From Microtetraspora fusca (GTDB lineage Bacteria; Actinomycetota; Actinomycetes; Streptosporangiales; Streptosporangiaceae), in the NCBI RefSeq assembly GCF_001570365.1, contig NZ_BBYK01000038.1, forward strand, positions 1-64,000: a DNA stretch of 64,000 bases, in the 5' to 3' direction. Position 1 is the first letter of the stretch. The number at the start of each line of letters is the position of its first letter. Of the stretch, positions 17,092 through 25,883 are shown one piece after another. A program made the position numbers and the translations under genes. The notes beneath the pieces are model-generated. The model made no database searches and was not told the DNA's origin. It saw only the letters and a program-made list of their open reading frames with translations.

Positions 17092-18531
17092 ATGGGGATC
17101 GCGATCATCGGGGCGGGCTTCGCGGGGCTGTGCATGGCGATCAAGCTCAAGGAAGCGGGCTACCACGACTTCGTGATCCTGGAGAAGGCCGCCGACCTCG
17201 GCGGGACCTGGCGGGACAACACCTATCCGGGATGCGCCTGCGACGTGCCGTCACCGATGTACTCGTTCTCGTTCGAACTGAACCCCGGCTGGTCCCGGAT
17301 GTTCTCTCCACAGGAGGAGATCTGGGCGTACCTGCGCGACTGCGCCGAGAAGTACGACCTGGCGCCGCATCTCCGCTTCGGCGTCGAGGCCACCGGGCTG
17401 GAGTACGACGACGACCGCAACGTGTGGCGGGTCTCCACGAGCGCGGGTGAGCCGATCACGGCCAACGCGGTCGTCTCCGGGATCGGGGCGCTGCATGTGC
17501 CGTCGTTTCCCGACATCCCCGGAAAGTTCGCCGGTCCCGCCTTCCACTCGGCCGAGTGGGATCACTCCGTCGATCTGGCCGGGAAGCGGGTCGCGGTGAT
17601 CGGGACCGGCGCGTCGGCGATCCAGTTCGTCCCCCGGGTGGCCGAGGTCGCGGCCGAGCTGCGGCTGTTCCAGCGCACGCCTCCGTGGATCCACCCCAAA
17701 CCGGACATCGTGTTCTCCGAGCGCGCGAAGCGGATCCTCCGGCTGCCCGGAGCCGCTCGTACGGCCCGGAACGCGATCTACTGGCTGCTGGAGTCGCGCG
17801 CGCTCGGCTTCACGATCGACCCCCGGCTGATGCGGGCCCACCGGCACCTGGCCGAACGGCATCTCGCCCGTCAGGTGGCCGACCCCACGCTCCGTGCCAA
17901 GCTGACCCCCGACTACACGATCGGCTGCAAGCGCATCCTGCTGTCCGACGACTTCTATCCCGCGCTGACCAGGGACAACGTCGAACTCGTCACGGAAGCC
18001 GTCACCGAGATCCGGGACCACTCGATCGTCGACGCGACCGGCCGGGAGCACGAGGTCGATGTGATCGTCTACGGCACCGGCTTCAAGGTCGCCGACGCGC
18101 TGAGCGAGCAGCGGATCATCGGAAGGAACGGCAGGAAGATCCAGGAAGCCTGGCAGAACGGCGTCGAGGCCTACCTCGGCATCACCGCGTCCGGCTTCCC
18201 GAACCTGTTCTTCCTGCTCGGCCCCAACACCGGACTCGGCCACAACTCGGTCGTCTTCATGATCGAGTCCCAGGTCCGGTACGTCATGGACTGCCTCCGT
18301 CTGCTGTCCAGGACCGGGGCCAAGGCGATCGACGTCCGGCCCGAGGTCCAGCGGGCGTACAACGACCGCCTCCAGCGGCGGCTGGACCGGCTGGTCTGGT
18401 CCGACGGCGGGTGCACGAGTTGGTACCTGGACGAGCGCGGCAAGAACCGCGCTGTCTGGCCCGGGTTCAGCTTCGAGTACTGGACCCGCACCCGCCGGAT
18501 GCGCCCCGGCGCCTACGAGCTGCTCCGTTGA
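17092..18531 (+). CDS. flavin-containing / Baeyer-Villiger monooxygenase
   Basis: 479-residue class B flavoprotein monooxygenase using FAD, NADPH and O2 to insert oxygen into ketones or oxidise heteroatoms. N-terminal FAD site GAGFAGL, the BVMO-type fingerprint FAGPAFHSAEWD (residues 146-157), NADPH site GTGASAIQF, and a late ATG-like GTGF motif. NTYPGCACD near residue 43 is typical of the cyclohexanone/phenylacetone group. The ATG at 17092 follows a gaggggg ribosome site. It is monocistronic and convergent with the polyamine-type operon. Substrate unknown; steroid or alkyl ketones are possible given the downstream steroid cluster, but nothing links them directly. Confidence 0.9.
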   Translation: MGIAIIGAGFAGLCMAIKLKEAGYHDFVILEKAADLGGTWRDNTYPGCACDVPSPMYSFSFELNPGWSRMFSPQEEIWAYLRDCAEKYDLAPHLRFGVEATGLEYDDDRNVWRVSTSAGEPITANAVVSGIGALHVPSFPDIPGKFAGPAFHSAEWDHSVDLAGKRVAVIGTGASAIQFVPRVAEVAAELRLFQRTPPWIHPKPDIVFSERAKRILRLPGAARTARNAIYWLLESRALGFTIDPRLMRAHRHLAERHLARQVADPTLRAKLTPDYTIGCKRILLSDDFYPALTRDNVELVTEAVTEIRDHSIVDATGREHEVDVIVYGTGFKVADALSEQRIIGRNGRKIQEAWQNGVEAYLGITASGFPNLFFLLGPNTGLGHNSVVFMIESQVRYVMDCLRLLSRTGAKAIDVRPEVQRAYNDRLQRRLDRLVWSDGGCTSWYLDERGKNRAVWPGFSFEYWTRTRRMRPGAYELLR

Positions 18532-18550
18532 CCCGGCCCCCTCCGGGGGA

Positions 18551-18640
18551 TCACACCTTGACAGCGCTCATGACGTGCTTGATCCGCGTGTAGTCCTCGA
18601 AGCCGTACATCGACAGGTCCTTGCCGTAAGCGGCGCTGTC
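18551..18640 (-). pseudogene. 3' remnant of PatD-type aldehyde dehydrogenase
   Basis: A 28-codon minus-strand frame ends at 18551 and reads as the extreme C-terminus of gamma-aminobutyraldehyde dehydrogenase: YGKDLSMYGFEDYTRIKHVM, close to the known end of E. coli PatD (YdcW). Upstream of it the homology stops abruptly at about 18638, exactly where the cupin gene ends, and a stop codon follows in frame. The rest of the ~470-codon gene is gone. Such a dehydrogenase normally stands beside PotABCD and PuuB-like genes, so this marks a deletion in the operon. Confidence 0.8.
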
Positions 18641-18989
18641 ACAGACGAGTGGTCACGTAGGTCTTGCGCACGGTCTCGTGGACGCGCCACTCCCCCTGCC
18701 AGCCCGCGGGCATGACCAGCGTGCTCCCGGGGCCGACCTCCTGGATCGTGCCGTCAGAGGCGACGATGGTGGCCCGTCCGGACAGGATCTGGCAGACCTC
18801 GTGGTAGCCGTCGCGTATGGCGGTGAATGTGCCCGGGGTGCACTCCCACACCCCGGCACGGGTCCTGCCGTCGGCGGAGGTCCACGCCGTGAGCGACGCC
18901 TCCCGCTGCTCTCCGGCGATCGAGGTCGGCTTCGGTGCGTACGGCCCCAGCTCGGCCGTGCCGGCGTCGGGCACGACGATGCTCTGCAA
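18639..18989 (-). CDS. cupin domain protein
   Basis: 116-residue single-domain cupin of the ethanolamine-utilisation/DUF861-like type: GVWECTPGTF, then GYHEVCQILSGRATI and PGSTLVMPAGWQGEWRV, the two cupin motifs, though the first lacks a full His triad. It lies 43 bases downstream of the flavin oxidase in a polyamine/imino-acid operon, where such cupins are regular neighbours; their role is not established. Its C-terminus abuts a truncated dehydrogenase stump, so the last codons may have been altered by the deletion. Confidence 0.87.
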   Translation of the reverse strand: MQSIVVPDAGTAELGPYAPKPTSIAGEQREASLTAWTSADGRTRAGVWECTPGTFTAIRDGYHEVCQILSGRATIVASDGTIQEVGPGSTLVMPAGWQGEWRVHETVRKTYVTTRL

Positions 18990-19032
18990 TGCTCTTCTCC
19001 TTGTCAGCGAATCCGCCGGTCGGTTCGGCAGG

Positions 19033-20409
19033 TCAGTGGCGGCGGGCCACCATGTCGGCGACCTTGGCGATGGGCGACGTGGTGGAGCGCCCCTCCACGA
19101 TCTCGGCCCGGTCGGCGGCCCGGTACGCCGCGTACATGCCGCGCACGCCGATCCAGCGCAGCGGCTCCGGCTCCCATTTGCGCACCTTCCGGCCGACCCA
19201 GGGCAGCCGGGTCAGCTCGGTGTCCGCGCCGAGCACCAGGTCGCGGAGGGTGCGGCCGGCGAGGTTGGTGGTCGCCACACCGTGTCCCACGTACCCGCCG
19301 GCCCAGCCCAGCCCGGTCCGCGGGTCGAGCGACGCGGTGGAGCACCAGTCGCGCGGCACGCCGAGCACCCCGCACCAGGCGTGTTCGACGGCCGCGTCGC
19401 GCACCGCCGGGAACAGCCGGGCGAGGGCGTCGTGGAGCGCGCGCACCGTGGTGGCGTGCGTGCGCCCGTCGTCGTCGGTACGGGAGCCGAACCGGTACGG
19501 CACGCCGCGCCCGCCGATCGCGATGCGGTCGTCGGCGGTCCGCTGGGCGTAGATGTAGGCGTGCGACATGTCGCCGAGCAGCTCGCGGCCCTCCCAGCCG
19601 ATCTCGTCCCAGACCCGCTGGGGCAGCGGCTCGGTGACGATGAGCGAGGAGTTCATCGGCAGCCAGGTCCGGCGCTCGCCGCCCAGCCCGGCGGTGAACC
19701 CCTCCGTGGCGCGCAGCACGAACTTCGCCCGAACGGTGCCGTACGGCGTGCGCGCCTCGTGCGGCACGATCTCGGTGACGGGGGTGGACTCGTAGATGCG
19801 CACCCCGAGCTCCTCGACGACCCGGGCCAGTCCCTGGACGAGCTTGGCCGGCTGCACCCGGGCGCAGTTGGGGCTGAACGAGGCGCCGAGCGCGCCGTCC
19901 ACCCGGATCCTGGCCGTGGTCCGCGCGGCGTCGAGCAGTTCCAGGTCGTCGTCACCCCAGGAGCGGGCGGTGCGCACGCCCGCGACGAGCCGCGGCAGGT
20001 GTGAAGGGGCGTGCGCGACGCGGAGGATCCCGCTCTTGACGATGTCGGCGTCGATGCCCTCCGCCCGCGCGACCGCGATGACCTCGTCCACCGTCGCGTT
20101 CATGGCTCGCTGGAGGGCGTACACGCCCTCGCGGCCGTGTGTCTTGGCGAACCTGCGGGGCGACCCGGCCAGGGCCGCGGTCAGCCACCCCCCGTTGCGG
20201 CCGGAGGCGCCGTACCCGGCGAACTTACGTTCCAGGACGACGACGTCGAGGCCGGGGTCGGCTTTCTTCAGGTAGTAGGCGGTCCACAGGCCGGTGTATC
20301 CGGCGCCCACGATGCAGACGTCGGCCGTGACGGAACGTTCCAGCGGAGGACGCCGGGCGGGGAGCCCGATCTCTCGGTACCAGAACGACACGCCGCCGTT
20401 GACGGTCAC
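19033..20409 (-). CDS. FAD-dependent amine/amino-acid oxidase (PuuB/DadA-like)
   Basis: 458-residue DAO-fold flavoprotein with FAD-binding GAGYTGLWTAYYL at residue ~35, a GASGRNGGW segment where FAD is often bound in this family, and the C-terminal GGYVGHGVATTNLAGRTLRDL region. Homologues oxidise gamma-glutamylputrescine, putrescine-type amines or D-amino acids. Its start overlaps the potA stop (ATGA, 20406-20409), so it is coupled to the importer. The next ancestral gene, an aldehyde dehydrogenase that would have taken the aldehyde product, is now only a stump. Confidence 0.88.
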   Translation of the reverse strand: MTVNGGVSFWYREIGLPARRPPLERSVTADVCIVGAGYTGLWTAYYLKKADPGLDVVVLERKFAGYGASGRNGGWLTAALAGSPRRFAKTHGREGVYALQRAMNATVDEVIAVARAEGIDADIVKSGILRVAHAPSHLPRLVAGVRTARSWGDDDLELLDAARTTARIRVDGALGASFSPNCARVQPAKLVQGLARVVEELGVRIYESTPVTEIVPHEARTPYGTVRAKFVLRATEGFTAGLGGERRTWLPMNSSLIVTEPLPQRVWDEIGWEGRELLGDMSHAYIYAQRTADDRIAIGGRGVPYRFGSRTDDDGRTHATTVRALHDALARLFPAVRDAAVEHAWCGVLGVPRDWCSTASLDPRTGLGWAGGYVGHGVATTNLAGRTLRDLVLGADTELTRLPWVGRKVRKWEPEPLRWIGVRGMYAAYRAADRAEIVEGRSTTSPIAKVADMVARRH

Positions 20410-21608
20410 GTGAAGATCCTTTCAATGGTCGGGTCGTCGGGCAGCAGGACGCCGTCCTCCGGATGCCAGCGCAGGGTGGCCCGGTCGCCCGCGCGCAGCC
20501 CGCTGAGCGCGCCGGCCTGCTCGCGGACGAGGCCGCGGGCGCCGCCGGGCAGGATGACCTCCAGCTTGCGCGCCGCGCCGAGGTAGATCTCCTCCACCAC
20601 GGTGACGGGGACCGCGTTGCCTCCGGACGCGTCCCCGGAGGCGCTCGCCGGCGCGTCGGGGGTGAGCCGCAGCCGCTCCGGCCGCACGACCAGCGCGGCG
20701 TCCGTCCGCCCTCCCTCGAGCCGGCCGGGCGCGCGTACGACGAAGCCGTCCCCGGCCAGCGTCGAGCCGCCGCCGTCCGGGCTCGCCGTACCGCGCAGGA
20801 TGGTGGACTCGCCGAGGAAGCTCGCCACGAAGAGCGTCGCGGGCCGCTCGTAGAGCTCGTGGGCGGTGCCGACCTGCTCGATCCCGGCGTTGTTGAACAC
20901 CGCGATGCGGTCGGACAGGATCAGCGCCTCCTCCTGGTCGTGGGTCACGAAGACGAACGTGGACCCGACCTCGCGGTGGATGCGCTTGATCTCCAGTTGG
21001 AGGAACTCGCGCAGCTTGCGGTCGAGCGCGCCGAGCGGCTCGTCCATGAGCAGGACGCGCGGGCTGAACACGATCGCCCGGGCCAGGGCGACGCGCTGCT
21101 GCTGCCCGCCGGAGAGCTCGGACGGGTAGCGGGCGGCGTGGCCGGGGAGCTGGACGGTCTCCAGTGCGGCGGCGACCAGCCGGCGCCGCTCCGCCTTGGG
21201 GACCCTGCGCTGGCGGAGCGGGAAGGCGATGTTCTCCTCGACGGTCATGTGCGGGAAGAGCGCGTAGTGCTGGAAGACGACGCCGATGTCGCGTTTGTGC
21301 GCGGGGACGCCGCCCACGGGACGTTCATCGATCTCCAGCGCGCCGGCGGAGATGTCGGTGAACCCGGCGATCATGTTCAGCGTGGTGGTCTTCCCCGACC
21401 CCGACGGGCCGAGGAAGGTCATGAACTCTCCCGGCTCGACGGTCAGGGTGACGTCGTCCACGGCGACGGAGGCGCCGAAGCGCTTGGTCATCCCGCGCAG
21501 GTCGATGCGGGCCCCCCTGATGGCCGGCGCTGCGGCCGGCGCTGCGACCGGCGGGTACGTCGATGCCGCTGTCTGGGCGGTCCCGCCTGCGGGCCGGTCA
21601 ACGGGCAC
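20406..21608 (-). CDS. potA: PotA-like polyamine ABC transporter ATPase
   Basis: 400-residue ATP-binding subunit: Walker A GPSGSGKTT, Q-loop VVFQHYALFPHM, signature LSGGQQQR, Walker B LLMDEP, switch His in VTHDQEEAL, and a C-terminal TOBE regulatory domain. The QHYALFPHMTV stretch and TOBE arrangement fit the spermidine/putrescine-type (PotA/PotG) group. The N-terminal ~35 residues are Ala/Pro-rich and a later start is possible. It overlaps the upstream potC stop and the downstream oxidase start. Confidence 0.93.
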   Translation of the reverse strand: MPVDRPAGGTAQTAASTYPPVAAPAAAPAIRGARIDLRGMTKRFGASVAVDDVTLTVEPGEFMTFLGPSGSGKTTTLNMIAGFTDISAGALEIDERPVGGVPAHKRDIGVVFQHYALFPHMTVEENIAFPLRQRRVPKAERRRLVAAALETVQLPGHAARYPSELSGGQQQRVALARAIVFSPRVLLMDEPLGALDRKLREFLQLEIKRIHREVGSTFVFVTHDQEEALILSDRIAVFNNAGIEQVGTAHELYERPATLFVASFLGESTILRGTASPDGGGSTLAGDGFVVRAPGRLEGGRTDAALVVRPERLRLTPDAPASASGDASGGNAVPVTVVEEIYLGAARKLEVILPGGARGLVREQAGALSGLRAGDRATLRWHPEDGVLLPDDPTIERIFT

Positions 21609-22392
21609 GGTTCCTCCTTGCGGACAGGGCGAGTCCGCCGGTGACCAGGACCGTGGTGAGCGCCAGGATCATGGTCGCCGCGGCGGCGAGGGTCGGGTCG
21701 GTCTCGCGGGTCACGCTCGAATACATCTGCACGGGCAGGGTGACGAGGGCCGGGCTCTGGATGAACAGCGAGACCACGACCTCGTCGAACGAGGTCACGA
21801 AGGCGAACAGCGCGCCCGACACGACACCGGGCATGATCAGCGGCAGCGTGACCTGGCGGAAGGTCGCCCAGCGGCCCGCGCCCAGGCTCGCCGCCGCGGT
21901 CTCCAGCCGTACGTCGAACGTCCCCAGGGACGCCGACACGGAGACGACCACGAACGGCAGGGCGAGCACGGTGTGCGCGGCGACGAAGCCGGCCAGGGAT
22001 CCGGCGAGCTGGAACTTCAGGAAGACCGCGTAGACGCCGATGGCGACGATGATCCCCGGAACGATCATCGGGGCGAGCAGGAGCACGCGGGCCGCCGCGG
22101 CGCCGCGCCTGCTCGTCCAGCGGCTGAGCCCGAACGCGGCGGCGGTGCCGAGGACGGTCGCCACCGCGGCCACCAGCACGCCGACCAGCAGCGAGTTGGC
22201 CAGCGCGGCCGTCCAGGCGGGATCGCCGAAGAAGTTGGCGTACCACCGGGTGGACCAGCCGGTCGGCGGGAAGGTCAGCGACACCTTGTCGGTGAAGCCG
22301 AGGGGGATCACCACCAGCGTGGGCGCGACCAGCCAGGCGGCGACCAGGACGCCGGTCAGCCACAGCGCGGCGCGGGCGAGACGGGCGCTCAT
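21598..22392 (-). CDS. potC: PotC-like ABC transporter permease
   Basis: 264-residue inner-membrane permease with about six spans and the EAA loop ETAAASLGAGRWATFRQVTLP near residue 175. Pairs with PotB. The ATG at 22392 overlaps the potB stop (ATGA) and the 3' end overlaps the potA start by 11 bases, so the importer genes are tightly coupled. Confidence 0.92.
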   Translation of the reverse strand: MSARLARAALWLTGVLVAAWLVAPTLVVIPLGFTDKVSLTFPPTGWSTRWYANFFGDPAWTAALANSLLVGVLVAAVATVLGTAAAFGLSRWTSRRGAAAARVLLLAPMIVPGIIVAIGVYAVFLKFQLAGSLAGFVAAHTVLALPFVVVSVSASLGTFDVRLETAAASLGAGRWATFRQVTLPLIMPGVVSGALFAFVTSFDEVVVSLFIQSPALVTLPVQMYSSVTRETDPTLAAAATMILALTTVLVTGGLALSARRNRAR

Positions 22393-23294
22393 CGGACGGC
22401 CGCCCGGGTCCGGCGGCCGGCGCGCATGGCCAGGCCGAGCAGCCCCATCAGCAGCAGCGTGGTCGCGAAGAGCACCACCGCCATGGCGCCGCCCCTGCCC
22501 CACTTGAGCATGCCGCTGACCTGGGTGTACATGAACTGCGAGATCAGCGCCTCGCTCGGCGAGCCGAGCAGCGCGGGCGTGACGTAGAACCCGAGCGAGG
22601 TGATGAACACCATCGTCGATCCGGCCGCGACCCCGGGCAGGGAGAGCGGCACGAAGACCCGCAGCAGCGCGACGATCGGCCGGGCCCCGAGGCTCTGCGC
22701 GGCGGTGAGGAGTCGCCGGTCGATGCCGCTCATCACCGAGTAGAGCGGCAGCACCATGAACGGCATGAGGATCTGCACCATGCCGACGAGCACCCCGGTC
22801 CGGCTACGGACCAGGCCGAACGGCCCCAGGCCGAACAGCCCGAGGAAATCGTTGACCACGCCGGTGTCCTGCAGGAGCACGAGCCAGGCGAAGGTGCGCA
22901 CCATCAGGCTGGTCCAGAACGGCAGCATGACGATCAGCAGCAGCGCCGCCCGCGCCTTCGGCGACGCCACCGTCATCAGGTACGCGTACGGGTACGCCAG
23001 GGCCAGGCAGATGAGGGTCGCCCAGAGCGCGGTCGAGAACGTCCGGGTCAGCACGGCGACGTTGGCCGGGGAGCCGAAGAACCAGGAGAAGTTCTCCGTG
23101 CCGGGCTCCGGGATGGTGAACGCGCCGACGAACGTCTGCGCCACCGGGTAGACGAAGACGGCCAGGAGGACGAGCAGCGCCGGGACGATGAGCAGGAACG
23201 GCCAGTGCCGGGCCAGCCTCCCCGGCCGGCCGGAGGGCGGGGGCGCGGCCCCTGCCCGCCCGCCGGAGGCGACGGGGGTCAGGAGAGCAGCCAC
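22389..23294 (-). CDS. potB: PotB-like ABC transporter permease
   Basis: 301-residue permease, spans from residue ~30 (HWPFLLIVPALLVLL), a large periplasmic loop and EAA-type loop LTAAQSLGARPIVALL near residue 205. The only plausible start is a GTG at 23294, inside the end of the binding-protein gene (16-base overlap) with a weak agg site; no ATG, GTG or TTG exists between the binding-protein stop and the first span. Confidence 0.9.
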   Translation of the reverse strand: MAALLTPVASGGRAGAAPPPSGRPGRLARHWPFLLIVPALLVLLAVFVYPVAQTFVGAFTIPEPGTENFSWFFGSPANVAVLTRTFSTALWATLICLALAYPYAYLMTVASPKARAALLLIVMLPFWTSLMVRTFAWLVLLQDTGVVNDFLGLFGLGPFGLVRSRTGVLVGMVQILMPFMVLPLYSVMSGIDRRLLTAAQSLGARPIVALLRVFVPLSLPGVAAGSTMVFITSLGFYVTPALLGSPSEALISQFMYTQVSGMLKWGRGGAMAVVLFATTLLLMGLLGLAMRAGRRTRAAVR

Positions 23295-24367
23295 TGCTGG
23301 AACCTGTCGTTGACGGCGTCCCGGTTCTCGCCCCACCACACGTCGTTCACCTTGATCTGGGTGTCGAGGTGGGTCGTGGGCAGGTTGTCCTTCGCCGAGG
23401 GGTCGATCTTGTCCTGCGCGCCGACGTTGACCGGTCCGTACGGCAGGTACTTGGTCAGCTCGGCGGTGGGCTCGGCGGAGGTCATGTGCGCGATGAGCTT
23501 CATCGCCTCGGCCTTGTTCTTGGTGCCCTTGGGGACCACCCAGTAGGCCTCCTGCGACAGCCACGAGTCCCACGCGATCGCGATGGGCGCGTTCGCCGCC
23601 GACTGGAGGGCGCGGGCGATCCACACCATGCCCATGACCGCCTCGCCGCTTTCCAGGTACTGCTGGGCCTGGGCGCCGGTCTCCCACCAGATGAGCTGGT
23701 CCTTGATCGTGGCGAGCTTCTTCAGCGCCCGGTCCACGTCGATCGGGTAGAGGTCGGCGGGCGCGACGCCGTCGGCCAGCAGGGCCATCTCGAAGATGCC
23801 CCCGCCCACGGACTTCCACGCGGTCCGCTTGCCCGGGTACTTCTTCACGTCGAAGAAGTCGGCCCACGGCTCGGGCGCGGCGCCGCCGGTCTTGTCGGAG
23901 CGGTAGGCGAGGACGGTGCCCTCGACGTCGGCGCAGATCCGGTAGGTCTGCGCGTACCCCTCGATGATCGACGCCTTGTCGATGACGGAGTAGTCGATCG
24001 GCTCCAGCCACTTGGCGTCGGCGTCACCGCCGAAGTCGTTGCCGACGACCACGATGTCCCAGGTCGGGTTGCCCGACTCGGCCTGCGCCTTGATCTTGGC
24101 GTTGTCCGAGGGGCCGTCTTCCTTGATCGTGATGCCGTTCTTCGCCGCGTACGGCCCCCACAGGGCCTTGGCCTGGAACTTCTGGTAGTCGCCGCCGTAG
24201 CTCGCGATGGTGAGGGTGGTGCCGCCACCGCCGCCGTTCGAGGACGAGGAGAAGCCGCCGCCGCAGGCGCTGAGCAGGCCGGAGGCCGCGAGCAGGCCGA
24301 GCCCCTGGCCGCCGCGGACGAACAGGGTGCGGCGGGAGAGTCTCCCGGGCGCGCCGGTGTCACTCAC
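23279..24367 (-). CDS. potD: PotD/PotF-like solute-binding lipoprotein
   Basis: 362-residue extracytoplasmic binding protein for the PotABC importer. The N-terminus has a twin-arginine-type stretch (RLSRRTLFVRGG) and a lipobox LLSAC near residue 35, followed by a Ser/Gly linker, so it is probably a Tat-exported lipoprotein. The mature part follows the spermidine/putrescine-binding fold (TIASYGGDYQ, DIVVVGNDFGG, and a late WLSQEAYWVVPKGTKNK). GTG start overlaps the upstream oxidase stop by 8 bases. Ligand: polyamine, opine or related cation (inferred). Confidence 0.92.
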   Translation of the reverse strand: MSDTGAPGRLSRRTLFVRGGQGLGLLAASGLLSACGGGFSSSSNGGGGGTTLTIASYGGDYQKFQAKALWGPYAAKNGITIKEDGPSDNAKIKAQAESGNPTWDIVVVGNDFGGDADAKWLEPIDYSVIDKASIIEGYAQTYRICADVEGTVLAYRSDKTGGAAPEPWADFFDVKKYPGKRTAWKSVGGGIFEMALLADGVAPADLYPIDVDRALKKLATIKDQLIWWETGAQAQQYLESGEAVMGMVWIARALQSAANAPIAIAWDSWLSQEAYWVVPKGTKNKAEAMKLIAHMTSAEPTAELTKYLPYGPVNVGAQDKIDPSAKDNLPTTHLDTQIKVNDVWWGENRDAVNDRFQQWLLS

Positions 24368-25883
24368 TGGTTCCTCCTGAGGAAGATGGCCGCCCAGCCT
24401 GGCCGGGCGAGAGGGGGTAGGGGGAAATTTCCGGCAGGGCCGGGTTCTCGGGCGACCACCGGGCCAGGCGGGCGCCCGCGTCGGCGCCCGTGGTCAGTGC
24501 CTCGGCGGGGTCGGTGATCCCGGCCGCGCCGCCGGCTACGGCCACCCCGTCCGGCAGCGCCGTACCGGGTCCCGGGTCGAGCGTGATGTCGCCGTGGTAG
24601 AGCCGCTGGAGGAGCAGTTCCTCGGCCGGACGCCGCCCCGCCGAGACCACCACGACGTCGCAGTCCAGCCGTACGGCACGCCCCCGGCCGTCGACGCCCT
24701 CCTGTGGCTCGACCACCACGCCGGTCACCGTGCGGCGGCCGAGGGCCTCGCGCAGCCGGTGTCCCGTCAGGTGCGGCACCCCCGAGGCCGCGACCCCCGA
24801 CGGGAAGGACGCCTCCGCGTCCGCGCCGGCCCGCTCCCCCGGCCGGGGGTCGACCAGGGCGGCGATCTCGACGCCGACCGCGCGGAGCTGCGCGGCCACC
24901 GCGTAGCCGTACGCGTCGCGGGTCACCACGACCGCGCGGCTGCCGGGCCGTACGTGGTCGATGTTGACGAGCCGCTGAACCGCGCCCGCGAGCATGACGC
25001 CGGGCCGGTCGTTCCCCGGGAAGAGCAGCGGCTGGTCGTAGTCGCCGGTCGCGACCAGCAGCCGCGCCGGCCGCAGCGTCAGCACCCCGGACGGGGTGTG
25101 GACCGGCAGCACGCCGCCCTCGTACCAGCCGAGCGCGGTCGATCCGGTCAGTACCTCGATCGCGGGATGCGCGGCGGCCCGGGCGGCCAGCTCGGCGGCC
25201 AGCGCGAAGCCGGGCGCCGCGCCGCCGTCCGGCGTGCGGACCGGAGCCGTCTCCGCGCGCAGCGCGCCGCCCGGCTCGGCTCCCTGGTCGACCAGGACGA
25301 CCTCCAGCCCCGCGTCGGCGGCGGCCAGCGCGCCGGCCAGCCCGGCGACGCCCGCGCCGACGACCGCCAGCGCCGTCCGCCGCTCGCCGAGGCCGGGCCG
25401 CGCGGCACGCGCGATCGCGTCAGGTGTGACCTCGCGCCCGCCGCCCGCGATCAGGCCCATGACCCGCTCCGCGAGGTGGGCCAGGCGGGGCGAGCGGCGG
25501 AACAGCCGGAACTGGAAGCCCGCCGGGATGAACGGGGAGAACCGGTCGATCACGCCGAACAGGTCGTGGTCGGCGCTGGGCCAGGCCCGCTCGCGCCGCA
25601 CCGACTCGCCGCCGCGCAGCGGCGTCGCGCACCCCGGCACGCCGTACTGGCCGTCGATCGTGAGCTGGCAGTTCGGGCACGAGGGCGCGCCGCAGGTCAG
25701 GCCGATGCCCCGGGGGCGGTGGTACTTGAAGCTGCGCGACAGCACCCGGACCCCGGCGGCGTGCAGGGCGGTCGCCACCGGCTCGCCCTCGTACCCGTGC
25801 AGGATGCGGCCCTCGAAGGTGAAGGCGACCCTGCGGGTCCGCTCGTACGGCACGGCCGGATGGTCGGTGATCCGCGGGTTCAC
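24360..25883 (-). CDS. imino-acid/opine oxidase alpha subunit ([2Fe-2S] + FAD)
   Basis: 507 residues in two parts. Residues ~15-95 are a HcnA/Fer2_4-type ferredoxin module with the four cluster cysteines in order CxxxxC-xx-C-x12-C (TCGAPSCPNC ... GC). Residues ~165-490 are a HcnB/SoxA-like pyridine-nucleotide-disulphide oxidoreductase domain with GAGVAGLAGALAAADAG and a C-terminal GGAAGITDPAEAL segment. Same design as the alpha subunits of opine oxidases, hydrogen cyanide synthase and D-hydroxyproline/L-proline dehydrogenases. GTG start overlaps the beta-subunit stop (GTGA). Works with the next two upstream genes as a membrane-linked dehydrogenase. Confidence 0.87.
   Translation of the reverse strand: MNPRITDHPAVPYERTRRVAFTFEGRILHGYEGEPVATALHAAGVRVLSRSFKYHRPRGIGLTCGAPSCPNCQLTIDGQYGVPGCATPLRGGESVRRERAWPSADHDLFGVIDRFSPFIPAGFQFRLFRRSPRLAHLAERVMGLIAGGGREVTPDAIARAARPGLGERRTALAVVGAGVAGLAGALAAADAGLEVVLVDQGAEPGGALRAETAPVRTPDGGAAPGFALAAELAARAAAHPAIEVLTGSTALGWYEGGVLPVHTPSGVLTLRPARLLVATGDYDQPLLFPGNDRPGVMLAGAVQRLVNIDHVRPGSRAVVVTRDAYGYAVAAQLRAVGVEIAALVDPRPGERAGADAEASFPSGVAASGVPHLTGHRLREALGRRTVTGVVVEPQEGVDGRGRAVRLDCDVVVVSAGRRPAEELLLQRLYHGDITLDPGPGTALPDGVAVAGGAAGITDPAEALTTGADAGARLARWSPENPALPEISPYPLSPGQAGRPSSSGGTSE

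Noticed and set aside
18536..18548. Terminator after the monooxygenase (cccc-ctc-gggg)
   Set aside because: Short stem, no T-run, and it overlaps the end of the dehydrogenase remnant; too weak to call.
18990..19032. Separate promoter for the cupin gene
   Set aside because: The 43-base gap shows no -10/-35 pair; read-through from the long operon is the simpler reading.
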